In this document: piece after piece, positions 24,553 to 36,800 of the stretch
Layout: every line of letters starts with the position of its first letter
Position numbering within the stretch: position 1 is the stretch's first letter
DNA from: Oxyruncus cristatus
Lineage: Eukaryota; Chordata; Aves; Passeriformes; Cotingidae
Reading direction: 5' to 3'
DNA length: 64,000 nucleotides
Assembly (NCBI GenBank): GCA_013399855.1
Contig: VXAY01006704.1
Span: 1 to 64,000 of the forward strand
The notes under the pieces: generated by a model
What the model was told of the DNA's origin: nothing
The model's input: only the letters and a program-made list of their open reading frames with translations
Database searches by the model: none
Translations under genes and position numbers: made by a program

Positions 24553-24795
24553 CGAACCATAGAATTGTTTAGGTTGGAAAAGACCTTTGAGAACATCGAG
24601 TCCAACCATTAACCCAACACTGCCAAGTCCACCACTAACCCATGTTCTCAAGTGCAACATCTCCGAGGCTTTTAAGCATCTCCAGAGATGGTGACTCAAG
24701 CACTTCCCTGGGCAGCCTCTTCCAGTGCTTGACGCTCCTTTTGGTGAAGAAATTTTCCCTAATCTCATCCCTGATGCAGTGATTGGCTGTTGCTC
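24553..24795 (-). mobile_element. CR1 LINE 3' fragment (older group)
   Basis: Minus-strand CR1 whose plus-strand reading begins ACCATAGAATTGTTTAGG. It continues CATCGAGTCCAACCATTAAC, CTGCCAAGTCCACCACTAAC, CAGAGATGGTGACTCAAGC and CAGTGCTTGACGCTCC. This group differs from the common one in the window and shares wording with the copy at base 1. The 189-aa frame overlapping it is a shadow. Confidence 0.92.
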
Positions 24796-24982
24796 AGGGA
24801 AACTTTGGCCTAGTGATGGTATTGAGTTGTATCTCCACAGCAGCACCCACGGTCTGAGGGTGGAGACCTCCAGGAAATGCCTCCAATTATCCCAGAACAC
24901 ATCAGTGGGAACAGAGAGGCTGCTGGTCAGGGTGACTCTTTTTATCAAAGCCTAATTAACTTTCATGCTGCTCACCTACTTT

Positions 24983-25088
24983 AACCCCACAAGGAAGATC
25001 TGTCTGTACAGATGAGGATAATTTCATATTCCTTATTCAAAACACCTCCTGTAAGATCCTCAAAGGTCACATGGTGACCTGGAGGATT
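24983..25088 (-). mobile_element. Possible MIR relic
   Basis: The plus strand shows CCCCACAAGGAAGATC, TGTACAGATGAGGATAA and CAAAGGTCACATGGTGACC in MIR antisense order and spacing. It is strongly diverged, so the call is tentative. Confidence 0.4.
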
Positions 25089-25913
25089 TTTCACAGTCCT
25101 TGCAGCCTTTTCCTGTCACTGTTGTCTGGCAGCCTGATGTTCTGCTGTGCCAAGCTTGTCCTGGAACGAGGTGTCCACAAGCAAACATCTCTGTTGAACA
25201 TGGCTGATTCCCATGGGATGTACCTGGCATTGCAGCCCTGGGGCACTTCTTGTTTGTGAAAAAAAGTTTCACTGACTTTGTTGCCAGGAAATTTTGATCA
25301 GCAACGACTTCTACTTCTGTTTCTGGGTTGTATGCGAGGAAAGCATGCTCACCATCCAGCACAGAGTCTTGGCCTTTGACCGTTCTTGACATTTCCCACT
25401 GCAAAACTGTTGGAAATGCTTGAGGGCTTTGTGTCTTCAGTGCAGCTCCAGGTCTTTTTTAAGTCCATGTTTTCATTTAATGATATTCCCACCGGGTGCC
25501 ACCCCTCTGCCAAAGTTTTACAAAGGTCCATGGATGCCCCTGCTGTGCTCTGGACCACCCAAGCCACTGTTCACAGCACAGAGGAGCACCAGGAAAGGTT
25601 TGAAGGGTCTGTTTTGGTGACCAGCCATGGGAGCAGAGAGCAGTGAGCACTCCAGCTGTTTTCAGGAACATGAGGAGATCTCTTCTGAGCCAGTTCTTGG
25701 TGGGTGTATGTCAAAGTCTCTCCCTAAAGCCCACTGGTGGCATTGGCACCTTTCACCAACAGCAGAGTTGCAGCAAAGAGGACTCACAGCTTGGACTTGC
25801 TTTGCCTTAGTGTTGAGGTTTTGAACCAGAACTGGAAACATGACCAAGAACTGCCACAGCTGCACGTGTTCTGTGGGCAAAGAGCAAGTTCCTGTCTCCT
25901 TACCCTGCAGTCA
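25089..25913. other. Unique non-coding DNA
   Basis: No gene recognised. Several overlapping short ORFs on both strands lack domains. Confidence 0.5.
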
Positions 25914-26235
25914 GAGAATCACAGAATGGTTTGGGGTTGGAAGGCACCTAGAAATCATTTTGTTCCCCCCCCCTGCCATAGGCAGGGACACCTTCCACTA
26001 GCCCAGGTTGCTCCAAGCCCCATCCAACCTGGCCTTGGACAATTCCAGGGATGGGGCACCCACAGCTTCTCTGGGCAACCTGTGCCAGGGCCTCCCAGGG
26101 AAGAATTTTTTCCTGATATCCAACCTAACTCTACTCTTTTTCAGTTGGTTCCCATTCCCCCTTGTCCCACCTCCACATGCTCTTGTAAATAGTCCCTCTT
26201 CATCCTTCTTGAAGTCTCCCTTCAGGGTCCCAACG
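25914..26235 (-). mobile_element. CR1 LINE 3' fragment
   Basis: Minus-strand CR1. The 3' end reads AATCACAGAATGGTTTGGGG. It is followed by CAGGGACACCTTCCACTAGC, CCATCCAACCTGGCCTTGG, GGGCAACCTGTGCCAGGGCC and TTGTCCCACCTCCACATGC. It is one of the commonest group here, 5'-truncated near CTTCAGGGTCCC. Confidence 0.92.
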
Positions 26236-28973
26236 GTGCTGGTGTCTGTCCTGCTCTTTTCCTCCTCCTCTACCTGAGATGTGAAAAAGGAGGATCTTCC
26301 CGCTGCAGTTCACATCCCTGGGCTGAAAGGTGGAATGTGCTCTTTGAAACCTTTAGCAGCACACACAGCTTGAAGCAATGACCAAACAGATTATCCCACA
26401 CAGCCAGGAATTCATATAAGGTTAAAAGGGACAGGAATCTCACATTAGACTCAACCAACATCCCTGATTTCTGCTGATATTCTGGAACTCGATTGGTGTG
26501 CGCTCAAATAAATGTTTGGTCGCAGTGACACAGGGAGGTCAAAACCTCAGCTCCTGACGCTCTGCAGGATCAGCAGACGGAGCACTCTTTTTGTTCCAGA
26601 GTGTGGTAATAATTTACTTGAATGCTCCTGAAAAGAGACACACCTGGTTTTCCTGGACTGCTCCCAGGGACCCAGGACATATGTGAAAATACATCTTCCA
26701 TCTGCTGACTTCTGGTCGAAGTTTGTTTCTGCTCTTTAAGGTCTTTTTCTCAAACTCACAGAACCAGAGACAAAATTTTCCTTAAGTGGTTCTGAGGAAG
26801 GAAAGCTAAAGAAATCCCAAAGAAATCACTCAGTTATTCCCAGCAAGGAATGCTGGATGTAGTCACTTAATCCCTGGGCTCACACTGGTGCTCAAGCCTT
26901 ACTTAAACTTCCAAAGTGAATTAATTCATCTGCTGCTCTGAATGACTTGTTTTGCTTTAGCAAACAAGACAACAGTGTCCAGAAATGTTCTCATCTGAGC
27001 TGCTCCCAGGGATGAGTTGCTGGAAGGGATCAAACATTTATAGCTCCAAAGGGGGAGAGAGGTTTAGGCATGGTAAGAACTGCAAAGGCCTCAGGAATTG
27101 CACACCTCTGACAGGGAGGGCGGGTGTTTAAGGGGCATTAACAATTTAAACAAGAAATTTAAACAAGAAATTTATGCAGAAAGGACGTGATGGGCCAAGT
27201 CTTTGCCTGGTGTAAAGCAAAGTTGCTTTGCTGGACTTCCTCAAGCTGCTTGCTGAGGGTCTGGGTCAAGGGTGATGGGTGAACAGACTGTACCAGGTAC
27301 AGGGACTTGGTGTGGATAATCCAGCTCTCTGTTTCTACAAATCTTTTTCAAATGTTTTCAAACCTTTTTTGAGACAAAACAGTGCTGGAAAACTCAATTT
27401 TTTTTTTTTAATGATTATTATTTTTTACTTCTTTTAATCTCGTATTTTCCATATGTCCAAATAGGTTGATTGATCCTCAAACACAGCTTTAAGTTTTCTA
27501 ACTGTAGCAGTGGGAAGAGCCTGGAATGGCAGAGATACCCACGAGGGGACTAAAAGGGCACATCAATCAACAGAGGCAGTTAATGCAAATTAAACATGGA
27601 AAAAGCAGCAGATTAATTTAAAAGTTGCTGGCCCCGATTTTGAGAATATTTTGTACTTCCCCAGTAAACACTCCGATATACTTGGATCTGAAGTGTTCCT
27701 AGACACTGGCCAAGCTGCCACAGTCCCATCTAGTTTCCATGATCCATCTCCTTTGCAGCTAATCCAGCATGTACTGCTGACTTTCCTGACAGCTCCATCA
27801 CCTTTGGACTCTGAGTCTGTGGTTACCATGTGTGCACATTTTTAACTTTCAGCAGAAGCACCGAGATTTGATATAATGCAGCAGGAGACACTTTTAATAA
27901 GATCCTTAATTGAGGTCTGTCCCTGGCAAGGCAACGTGAAAACAGATGCTCAGATTCCTCTGTTCCTTTCTAAAAGTTCTGAATCCTGTCATTTTAACCA
28001 GGAAATATTTTTTCTACCAATGGAAAAAAAAAAAAAAAACCAAAGATTAAAAGACAACTTGCAAAGCTAACTGACAATGAAAATAGAGATAGAACCAAGT
28101 GATTAAACTTAGTGCAATCTTTCAAATATGAACCAACTGTATAAAATAGGGGATCATCTTTCCAGCAATCTAAGCCCTGCAGCTTCCACTCTTCTGTGTT
28201 AATCTAGTTCAAGTTTAAAGGTAGCCAAGCTTAGTTTAGCTTATTACAGATAGTTTTCTAAAACTCAGCTAGACTGCAAATGCCATGTGCAGACAAACCA
28301 AGATCTGACAGCCAAGACCATGCCAACTTAATATTATTGTCCTATTAAACTAATCTGCCTGTGTCACTTGTCTGTCCTCCTGTCCCTGGTGTAAATAACA
28401 TTATATAACCTGCATTTTGTTACATGGTGCTGCTGGAATTCAGGCAATTAACGAAGTCACATTGTGTTTGCACATGTTTCAAGTGTCCAGGGCATCTGAA
28501 AAACTCATTTTCCTCTTCTCTGTTTGGAAGGGTTTAAAACTCATTTGGCCCTTGTGTTTGGGAGGTTTTTAAGTCCCTGTGAACTCAGCACAGGCTGAGA
28601 GACATCTCTGCCCTGAGGCTTTCTTGCTGATCCTGCCCATCTGGCTGCTAAAAGTGTTCACCTGAGGTCGGGAGAGACGCTGGACAGGGCTGCTGGGGTT
28701 GGGCTGAAACCTGTAGTAGGACCCTCAGTGGATTAAATCAAATGATTCACATCACTGACAACGTGGCCTTCTGCCCAAGGGTAACTTTCCAAATCTCTGT
28801 ATTTAACTCTGTGTTTGCTCTTTTGCAGCAAAATATCACTGAAAGGTCGGGGGGGTCATGAGGAAATGCCTTTCTTTGCTGGAGTGGAGCAGAATCTCAA
28901 GGCGCAGTTCCCTTTGCTCTGGGGAGGGCGAGTCAAAGTCCAGATTCTCCTGCATGGCTCACAGCCAATGTAT
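26236..28973. other. Unique AT-rich non-coding DNA
   Basis: No gene recognised. A 13-bp unit AAATTTAAACAAG is repeated about twice at 27143-27173. An A16 run lies at 28024-28039, and T-rich sequence lies near 27399-27425. The 28.05-28.45 kb block is AT-rich unique sequence of unknown origin. Confidence 0.5.
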
Positions 28974-29032
28974 CATAGAGTCATTTAGGTTGGAAAGGAC
29001 CTTTAAAATCATCAGGTCCAACTTTTAAGGCT
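28974..29032 (-). mobile_element. CR1 3'-tail stub
   Basis: Only the last ~60 bp of a CR1 remain: TCATAGAGTCATTTAGGTTG, GAAAGGACCTTTAAAATC and ATCAGGTCCAAC. Extreme 5' truncation is usual for CR1. Confidence 0.8.
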
Positions 29033-29180
29033 CAGCTTAACTCTTACAGTCTGCTCTCAGACAGCCTGGCAAAGCTCAGGACGGGCAAGGACCGAGTCTG
29101 TATAAACTCGAGTCTCTGAGTCTGCATAAACCACAAATTATCTCCCAAAGCCATGAAACATAAATCACACGGTTAAAGTC

Positions 29181-29215
29181 CAATAGTCATAACCAGACCT
29201 CGATTATGACTATTG
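29181..29215. repeat. Perfect 12-bp inverted repeat (hairpin)
   Basis: CAATAGTCATAA (29181-29192) and its exact reverse complement TTATGACTATTG (29204-29215) flank an 11-nt loop CCAGACCTCGA. It lies inside a patch with direct repeats of GAGTCTGTATAAAC / GAGTCTGCATAAAC and another TGCATAAACC. Confidence 0.9.
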
Positions 29216-30207
29216 AAGAGCTGAAGTGGGAGGTTCAAACTGCATAAACCAGCTGGTCACAAGCAGATCTCACCCCCCTGGAATTCTACAACTTATATTG
29301 AGCTCACGTAGAAGCTGAGGTAGCGTCAAAGTTCGGGTCTGGAGCTGAAATCCCACCCAGCCTTCAACATACTTTGAAATCACTGTAGCACTTGGTGCTT
29401 TGGGGCTGGGTTTAGGCAAGTCTTGGAGGAATATGGACCAGACACCAGACTCTGGTCCCTGTGAGTCTCCAGGCCCAGCTCCTTGTGCTGTGACAGCCCA
29501 TCTTTCAGCTGCCACGTAGGTCTCTCTCCTTCAGCGCAGTTGTTTCAGTTCACGCTCCTGGCACTGCTGAAAATGCATTCAAACCTCACCACAATACTTT
29601 GTTTTCCCTCACTCAGTTTTGTTTTCACCAGTTTTGTTGGTGCCAAGCAGGACCAGCCCTTTGAACACTTCGCTTAAAATCCTTTCGGTCGTGAGTGTTG
29701 GGTGTCCCCTCCAGAGCTGACCACCAAGCCCCTCATGCAGCCAGACCTGCCAAAATGCTCTGAGAAACTGCTCTTCCCTTCCCTCACTCCCCACTCTGCC
29801 TTTTGTGGCTCTCTGTTTAGAGCTCTGGAGGGAAGAACAGATGGAATAAATTGTCTAGTGGGAGCCAAGTGGCTGAACCACTTCTGGGAAATGCTGCATC
29901 TCTCCCTCTGTTGGGTTTGTGTGTGAGATGCCCAGAAGTCACTCTCGTGTCAGGGGTGTCAGGAGCAATTTGCTTTGCAGAGGGCTGTAAATCTCCGGGT
30001 CTGTTGTGCTTCCGGGAGGGCTCCCCGGCAGAGACGCCTCTGGAGCCCCCTCACAGGGATTTTCCAGCCAGCTTTCCTCAAAACCAGCATCTGTGTTGTC
30101 AGAGCACACAGGACTGAGGCCAAACCCCCCATCTATACATCACCCCTGCGGATGTGGCAAACGAGCAGGGGAAAAGGGGGAGGCACATTAAATCTTACAA
30201 GTACCAT
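29216..30207. other. Unique non-coding DNA
   Basis: No gene or known repeat recognised. The short ORFs here lack domains. Confidence 0.5.
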
Positions 30208-30283
30208 TTTGTTTCCCCTTCCTCCTTCCCTTCCACCCTCCTCCCCTCTCCTCCTTCCAACCCCCTGCTTTTTATTTTTCAGT
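30208..30283 (+). repeat. Polypyrimidine tract ending in an acceptor-like AG
   Basis: About 75 bp of nearly pure C/T (TTCCCCTTCCTCCTTCCC and similar words) ends in CTTTTTATTTTTCAG, which resembles a 3' splice site. The sequence after the AG starts with TAGCTGATGG and does not give a convincing exon, so the simple-repeat reading is preferred. Confidence 0.6.
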
Positions 30284-32675
30284 AGCTGATGGGGGTGGTA
30301 AAATTCCAGGGGGCCAAGACAAACTGTTAAACATTGTGATTTCTAATGGTTCCTCTTGGAAATTGCTGACAGATGCTGGTCCTGAGATCAGAACAGCAGA
30401 GGCTGCCAGCATGAGGCTTGGGGCCAGCCATTGATTCCCTGTTTTAATAGTGAAATCCAAATCTATGGTAACTCTACAGGCAGACACTGTGTGCCACTTT
30501 TCTCTGAGTTTCTCCTTGTCTTCCCTCCTTTTTTTCTTATTCCCTTCTCTCCTTCAGCAGACTTTACCCTTCAGTCTCCATTTCATAATTTTAGTTCATA
30601 ACTTTTCTCTGCGTGTCCTCCCCTGGCCCCTTCCTTCCTTCCCTGCTCCTTTTTGCTGCCTGCTGGACTCTGTGGATGCTTGCCCAGCTACAACTTAGAA
30701 AACTGCAGGAATTTCACTGATGCAGCAAGTTTCTCTTCGTTTTTGGAGCCTCCAGCTCACAAGACAGCTTATTTGTGTCTCAAAATAATAATGGATGGAT
30801 AAAGCCAAGGAGGCAGATGGGATGGGGGCTCGAGGTCAGGCAGGGTCTTGCAGAAGGAGACAGAGGTAAAGCTGCCAGCTCAGGGGAGGAATGTGCTCTG
30901 ATTCCAGCCAGAAAAGTAGCTGTGTTTGTGCACCCTGTGCCTGAACTGCTGTTGCATCCACGATGTGCCCCAGCACCTGACAGAGGAGTCTGGGCTTTTT
31001 CCTCACTCCAGACCAGCTCCTTGTCACAGAATATCCCTGAGTGGAGGTTTTGCAAAGGAAGAGATTAGCCACGTTTTCGGACTTGCTGGTGGAGCTTGGA
31101 AAAGCTCTGACACAGCCCCAGACACTGCCATGAGCTTAAGAAACAATAACAGGCCCTGGGCTGTGGAGGAAGGGAGGTGTTTGTCCCCAGGAAGGTTCAT
31201 GGCATTTGGATGGAATTGGAAACCGCTGTTGTCCAAGGCGTTGTGCAGAGCTATGTCTCCAATTTACCTTCCTTTTCCTGGGGCTGGGAAGCGCTGGAGG
31301 TGCAGGGATGAGTCCCTGGGGGCTGGGTCTGAGCTCCTCAGTTTCAAGGAAATGCATGTGCACAGTTGGGGCACCAAATCTGCTTTCTTTGGTCCCTTCT
31401 CCGTAAGTGTTCTCCTGGCACAGGTTGTGGTGTGGGGTGTTCGTGTAGGGTGTGGGGAGAACACCCTCATTGGGAGCTGCTGCAGCACTGAGCAGGTTAC
31501 AGGGGTTGTGCCCTGGGGCTCCCAGCCTTGGCTGCCTTGAGCCAGGACTGGCAATAGTCCAGTAACTGAATGGGAGACTGGATTAGGAACCTTCCCAAAT
31601 CCTTCCCAGCCAGCACTCGTGTGATGTCCAGGTGCCAGTTGGCGAGGCCAGGGTGTAAACACCAGTAGGCAGAGCTCTTTCCCTGAAAACTGAGGATCAC
31701 TGCTGAGATACCCAACTGGGGCACATCCCCGTCCCAAAGTTTCACAAAAATAGTGATGATACTCCTTACCTTTGAGCTTCAACAACACTTATAGGCCTCC
31801 AGACAGAATCCCAAAGTCGCTTTGCGCTAGAAGGTGTGACCTGTTCAGAGCTGTGCCTCTTATCTGAGCCTTCTTCTCACCAGTGTAGCAGTTAATGCAT
31901 GGAAAGCCATTTCATCCCTTTTCCTGCCTCAAGGGACTCCAGTGTCTCCCCTCCTGCTTATCCAACAAAGAAATGTTGGAGATCCAGATCTGCCAGGGAT
32001 GTGAATCCCCAGCTTCTTGGCTGGCAGCATTGAGGGCCACGCTTGGAGCATTTTGCTGTCTCATCAACAGCTGTCAGCACCACTGAGGGAATGCCTCTCG
32101 CTCTGACCAGCAGCCACAGGAGATTAATGTGTGTGATCCTAAAGGAATTGTTCCTTCTGGCTGCTGATGTGCCACAATTAGCACCTTCCTCTCTAAGCTG
32201 GTTCTTGCTTCCTTGTTAATAAAGCGATTGCCGAGGATTTCCTCTCGGAGAGTTGGGAGAGAGCCATGTCAGCCAGGCAGTGATGATGGATCAGCCTGGG
32301 AGCCCTGCAGACATTGCATTGCTCATGTCACCACTTCACTACTGTTGTTGGGGTTTATGGCACCATAAACTTTGGGCTGCAGACAGTGGAACAAGGGAGC
32401 TCTCGGCACCCCCGAGGAGGCTCTCACGGGATGCAGGAATGAGTTCAGTGCCTATACAAAGCATCCCATAAAAGCAGACAAGAAGTTTGAGCACAGACAT
32501 CCATAGGCTGGGCTCTGCATCCTCCCTCCAGGCTGGAGGATTATAACCAAGTTTCAGAAGAAAAGCTCATCACCAAAATGGGGATGTATAGCACTGATGT
32601 GCTCCTGTCTCAGGGTTCCAGAGCATGAGAAATGCTGTGAAATGCAGAATTCTCTCATCTTCCTCTTGCCCATAT
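30284..32675. other. Unique non-coding DNA
   Basis: No gene identified. A second C/T-rich interval lies at about 30500-30660. The open frames at 30926-31540 (plus, 204 aa) and 31264-31788 (minus, 174 aa) are the longest here outside CR1. They overlap on opposite strands, match no family I know and have no start context, splice sites or domain. I treat them as chance. Confidence 0.5.
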
Positions 32676-32830
32676 TGGTTATGGCTGCCCCATCCCTGGA
32701 AGTGTTCAAGGCCAGGCTGCATGGGGCCCTGAGCAACCCCATTTAGTGAGTGGCCTCCCTGCCCATGGCAGGGGGTTGGAACAAGATGAGCTTTAAGTTT
32801 CCTTCCAACTCAAGCCATCCTGTGATTCAC
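32676..32830 (+). mobile_element. CR1 3' fragment
   Basis: Plus strand: TATGGCTGCCCCATCCCTGG, TTCAAGGCCAGGCTGCATGG, CTGCCCATGGCAGGGGGTTG, TTTCCTTCCAACTCAAGCC, then TGTGATTCACAG. The body is short and diverged. Confidence 0.85.
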
Positions 32831-33066
32831 AGTTGCACCTACACCACCACCACTGTGGAAGGCAAGTTCTTCTGCGTTTTTAACAGGGAAAATCTGAAAG
32901 GTGAAGGAGCTACATATGAGCATCCCCATAAGTGGTTAAACAGAGAAATTCAAGCAACTTCAGTTGGTGTTCACTGGTCTTCAAGCACTGGGGAGCAGGG
33001 CAGGGCAGAGCCTGCTTGAAGCTGTAGCCATTTCTGAACTGTGAGGCACCTCCAGTGAAACACAGG

Positions 33067-33174
33067 CCTCTCCCAGCTTCCTGGGGACCACGTTCATCCA
33101 TAGTCCTCCCCCAGCTTCCCGGGGACCACGTTCATCCATAGTCCTCCCCCAGCTTCCCGGGGACCACGTTCATC
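33067..33174 (+). repeat. 38-bp tandem repeat, three copies
   Basis: The unit begins CCTCCCCCAGCTTCCCGGGG and ends TTCATCCATAGT. Copies lie at 33067-33104, 33105-33142 and 33143 to about 33174; the last loses its end. Copy 1 differs from copy 2 at two positions; copies 2 and 3 agree until copy 3 ends. This pattern of near-identical small copies suggests a recent expansion and possible length variation in the population. Confidence 0.93.
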
Positions 33175-33722
33175 CTGTCACGTAATGCAAAAAAGCAGGA
33201 ACCACAGCATAAGCTCTAGGTGAGTGCTCTTCAGTGTTCCTCTTGCTGTAGCAGGTGTTGGTTTGGTGCCCTTCCCTCTCTTCTGTAGGAGATACAACTA
33301 TCCAGGATCACAGTGCAGACTGTGGCAGTGACAGACATCTCACTCGAAACCAGGAGGAATTCTGTGGCTTCAACTCACAGGCACTCAACCACAGATGGAC
33401 AGTTAATACCTAGTGACAGAAACATGATTTGAGTCTTCCAGCTCTTAAAATCCGAGTGCTACTCAGAGACTGACAGCACTTGTCTTGCCTGTAAGACATG
33501 GTGAAAAATTATCAGTGGAGTAATTTAATTCACTAAGAAGCAGCAGTGAAATAGCACATATACACCAAGAAACTCACTGCACTTTGATATTTTTGGCAAA
33601 ATCCAGGGTGTGTGTAATTGTGTTTTTCATTGCTGAGTTCACTGCCTGATCATAATGAATAAATAATGTGAGAGGAAGTGAACTGTATGGGTAAATATTT
33701 CTATAATTGTCTCTGTTACGCT
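33175..33722. other. Unique non-coding DNA
   Basis: No gene recognised. AT-rich sequence of ordinary character. Confidence 0.5.
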
Positions 33723-33830
33723 TGCTATTTATTATTTATAGTGTAGTAACACCTAAATCCCATCAGAAATTGCAGGTCTTTTTTTTCAGGCACTGCACCC
33801 ACCCAAGGTGTGTAACACAGCCTTTGTCTT
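33723..33830. mobile_element. Possible ancient archosaur MIR/L2-type relic
   Basis: The segment CTATTTATTATTTATAGTG followed by TAGTAACACCTAAATCCC and ATCAG resembles the end of an old MIR/L2-related repeat of turtles, crocodiles and birds (TATTTATTATTTGTATT, then GGTAGCACCTAGAGGCC). The match is clearest over about 50 bp and fades afterwards. Recognition is from memory. Confidence 0.45.
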
Positions 33831-36800
33831 AACACCTTATATAAGCCTTAAGCCTGCTTGGACTGGGAGAATGAGTATCACCCCTTCACCTCAAATATTA
33901 GGGCAGTGATCTGTCTGCTGGGAATGGTTCCTGTGAGGGCAGCAAACTGCCTGTTCTGCAGGGATGTTCATGTCTGGCTGTGGGATGGGGGGTTTGGATG
34001 TGCACAGTGGCCAGAAACTGCTTAACTTCCTACAGCAGCAATAGATGACACAAGTTTCAGACCCTCTTTAAGGCCGAATTCTCCGTGTCCAAAATCTAAA
34101 GAGAAAATATAGCCCTGAAAAGCAACTCTTTTCGTGTCACACAGTCACAGTAAATGTGAAGTCAGGGTGGTGTTTTTTTTTTTACTTTCCTACTGATCTG
34201 TTTCTTTGCCAAGAGCTGTGCAGACTTCACAAAGTCCTCCCAAGGAGCTCCTGCAGGAGGAGGAGGAGGAGGAGGAAGATAATGGTGTCTTTTCTTTGAA
34301 GTGTTTTGTTTTCTGCCTGGAGATCCTCCCATGCCGAACCAAGCTGTGATGGGAGAGAGATGAGGAACAAACAGGGCACCAGAACACATAAATAACCACC
34401 ACGGGGCCTCTGCAGAGCCAAATTACTTTGCACACGGAAAGAACTAAGTGGGGTGAAAAAAAAAACCCTACAGGTTAAAACCCAGGAGACTGTGTGTGCT
34501 AAAAGATGGCTTGTTATTAACCACACTTGTCAAAAATAAGGCTCTTCCCCCTCACACAGGATTGATTGGAAACACATTGGCTGCTAAAGCAGACAGAGCC
34601 AAGATGTTTTCAGTATCTATTAGAGAAAATGGATGAGATCCCCAAGTGAGAGATTTCTGTAAGAGAAGGTGGGAAAGGCTTGGCTTTTGCTCCCCCAGCA
34701 ATCAGGTAATTGCACAGGCAGAGGGTACCAAGCAGGAACTCCTCGTTTGCGTCTGTTGTCAGCCACAAATTGGAGTCACTGATGATTCCAGAGCTCAAAT
34801 TCCTGTTGTTCACCAAACCAGGACCTGCACAGAGATCCCTGCTGGTTTGGGTGAGAAATGCCCTGAGGGAGATCAGGGGTTGACTCGGGATGTCTTCCTT
34901 ATCTTCCCCTTTTCCTGCAACCCTAGGAAAGGACATAAAAGTCGGAGCCCCTGAGGTAGAGCCGTGAGCATGTGCTAATGCGTGTCTAGACAGCCTGCCC
35001 TCCCCTCTCCCCCGGGTTTTCCTGCTGCTATCCTGCTCAATTCCAGATGGAAGAGGAAGTGTTGAAATGCAGACACGAGGAAACGGCGTTGATGTCACTT
35101 ATACCCCGATTATGTGACTGTGTGGATGCGTCTGTTTGGTGCCCTGCAGCAAACTGCATTTCTTGTCCTCCTCAGGAGCCTGTTGGGCACAACCCAGAGC
35201 ATTCCCAGCTTCAGGCTTGGGTTTCTTGGCATGGAAACTGAAGTGCAGGATGGGTTGAGCAGGGTCGAGACTTGGTCCCATCACAGAGCTGGAGCTTTGC
35301 CAGTAGTTACACTCAGAGCCAGGAAGCATTCCTGGGTCCTGCAGTATTCCCTGGCTTCTTAATCACACAGCCTCCTAAACCTGGTTACATCAAACACCTT
35401 CTTATTCACACCTGCACCATGGTGAGAGGATTAAAAGCCAAGTGTAGGGCCATGGGAGGGATTCGTCAGCCCTCTGGATTGCAGAACGCTTTGTCGGAAG
35501 CCTGCAGAGATGCACCCTGTGTGGTCCAACTCGGCTTTGGCCTCCCTTCCGTTTTTAAAATTGGAAATAAAAAAATTAACAATGAAAAACTAACACTTAA
35601 AAGGCGAACAAAATAAACCCGGGGGGGGGGAAATTGTATAAGGCGTTCTATTTTCTTCTTTTTAGCGAGCTCCTGTAAGCTACCTCACATAAACACTGGC
35701 TCATAAACTGCACTTAATTTATCACTTAATTCTGATTAGTGACCTAAAATCACACAAGCATCCTGAGATTGTTTCCTTTCTATTCTAGAGCTGTTTCGCA
35801 GGGCGTGGTGCTTGGAATGAGCCTGTTCAAGTCTAGATTTGCCTGGAGACTCCGGTGACCTCAGTAAGTGCTCCGAGTGTTTCAGTGCTGATTGCCATGG
35901 GAAGGAGGTACCCAAATTCCTTGCAAGGGAGCAAATGACAGGATGGTGACTGACCTCTACATGCCGTAATGTGAGAGTGGGCTGAGGAAACCTTGGTGGG
36001 TCACCTTTCACTGAGGGGCACAAATGAGCTGACACAGCAAATTCTTGATGTGTCTGAGCCCTTACACTGATTATTTCTCAGTTTCCTACTGGCAAAATGA
36101 AGATTTCCTGATTATTTCTGTGTTCATCAGTTTGACCCACATCAGAAATATAGTAGAACATATAAAAGTGCCAGGAATGCATCACTAAAGGGGATGTCTG
36201 ATGGTAATTTGTGTGACTTGCTGGTAACAGGATGCTAAAAGCAGAGCCCACATGTTCACCTGAAGGGAAAAGTGTTCCCTGTTCACTATTAGTATTTTTC
36301 TGAAGATGATCAGAGCTGCCTGGCACCTTTTGGAGGTCTATGAATAATTCCCTCACATGATGAGAAGACAAGTGATTTCCTATGTTTGCTCTTTTCCTTC
36401 TACATCTGGTTGGTAAAGGTTTTATAAAAGTGAGTGATGCCCCCAGGAATCAGCCACAGCTCCAGGAAAGGCTCAGGTTTGGGTAGTTCAGCTTTTCCCG
36501 AATTCTTGATTTCAAAGAGCCCTTTGGGGAAGAAGCAGAGGTCTTTGGGGTCCCTCACCAGTTCAGGGAGGGGAGGTAAAACCAAGAAATAACTCAGTGC
36601 AGAGCTCAGAGGAGCACAAAGTGAGTGGGGGTTGAAAGCAGGCAAGGGGGAGGTTTGCTTGGGTTTTATGGGGCAACACAGCTCAGACTGGAAAGAAGCC
36701 AGAGAGGTGCATCAGGTGGAGCAGATGGTGGTGAGATGCTGCATGGCAGAGGCACAGGGGTAGAGCAAGTGGGTGAATGGATATTTTCAGGTTTAGGGAC

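Noticed and set aside
24379..24948. 189-aa minus-strand open frame
   Set aside because: Its middle is the CR1 fragment at 24.55 kb and the remainder has no family resemblance.
28100..28440. Possible solo LTR of an endogenous retrovirus
   Set aside because: No paired TG...CA ends, target-site duplication or primer-binding site could be found.
30926..31540. 204-aa plus-strand open frame outside known repeats
   Set aside because: It overlaps a 174-aa frame on the other strand. It has no recognisable domain, start context or splice pattern, and a chance ORF of this size is plausible in GC-rich DNA.
31497..31640. Possible 5S rRNA-derived element (AATGGGAGACTGGATTAGG resembles the 5S 3' region)
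   Set aside because: The match is limited to about 25 bases. The 5S 5' region and internal promoter are not recognisable, so coincidence is more likely.
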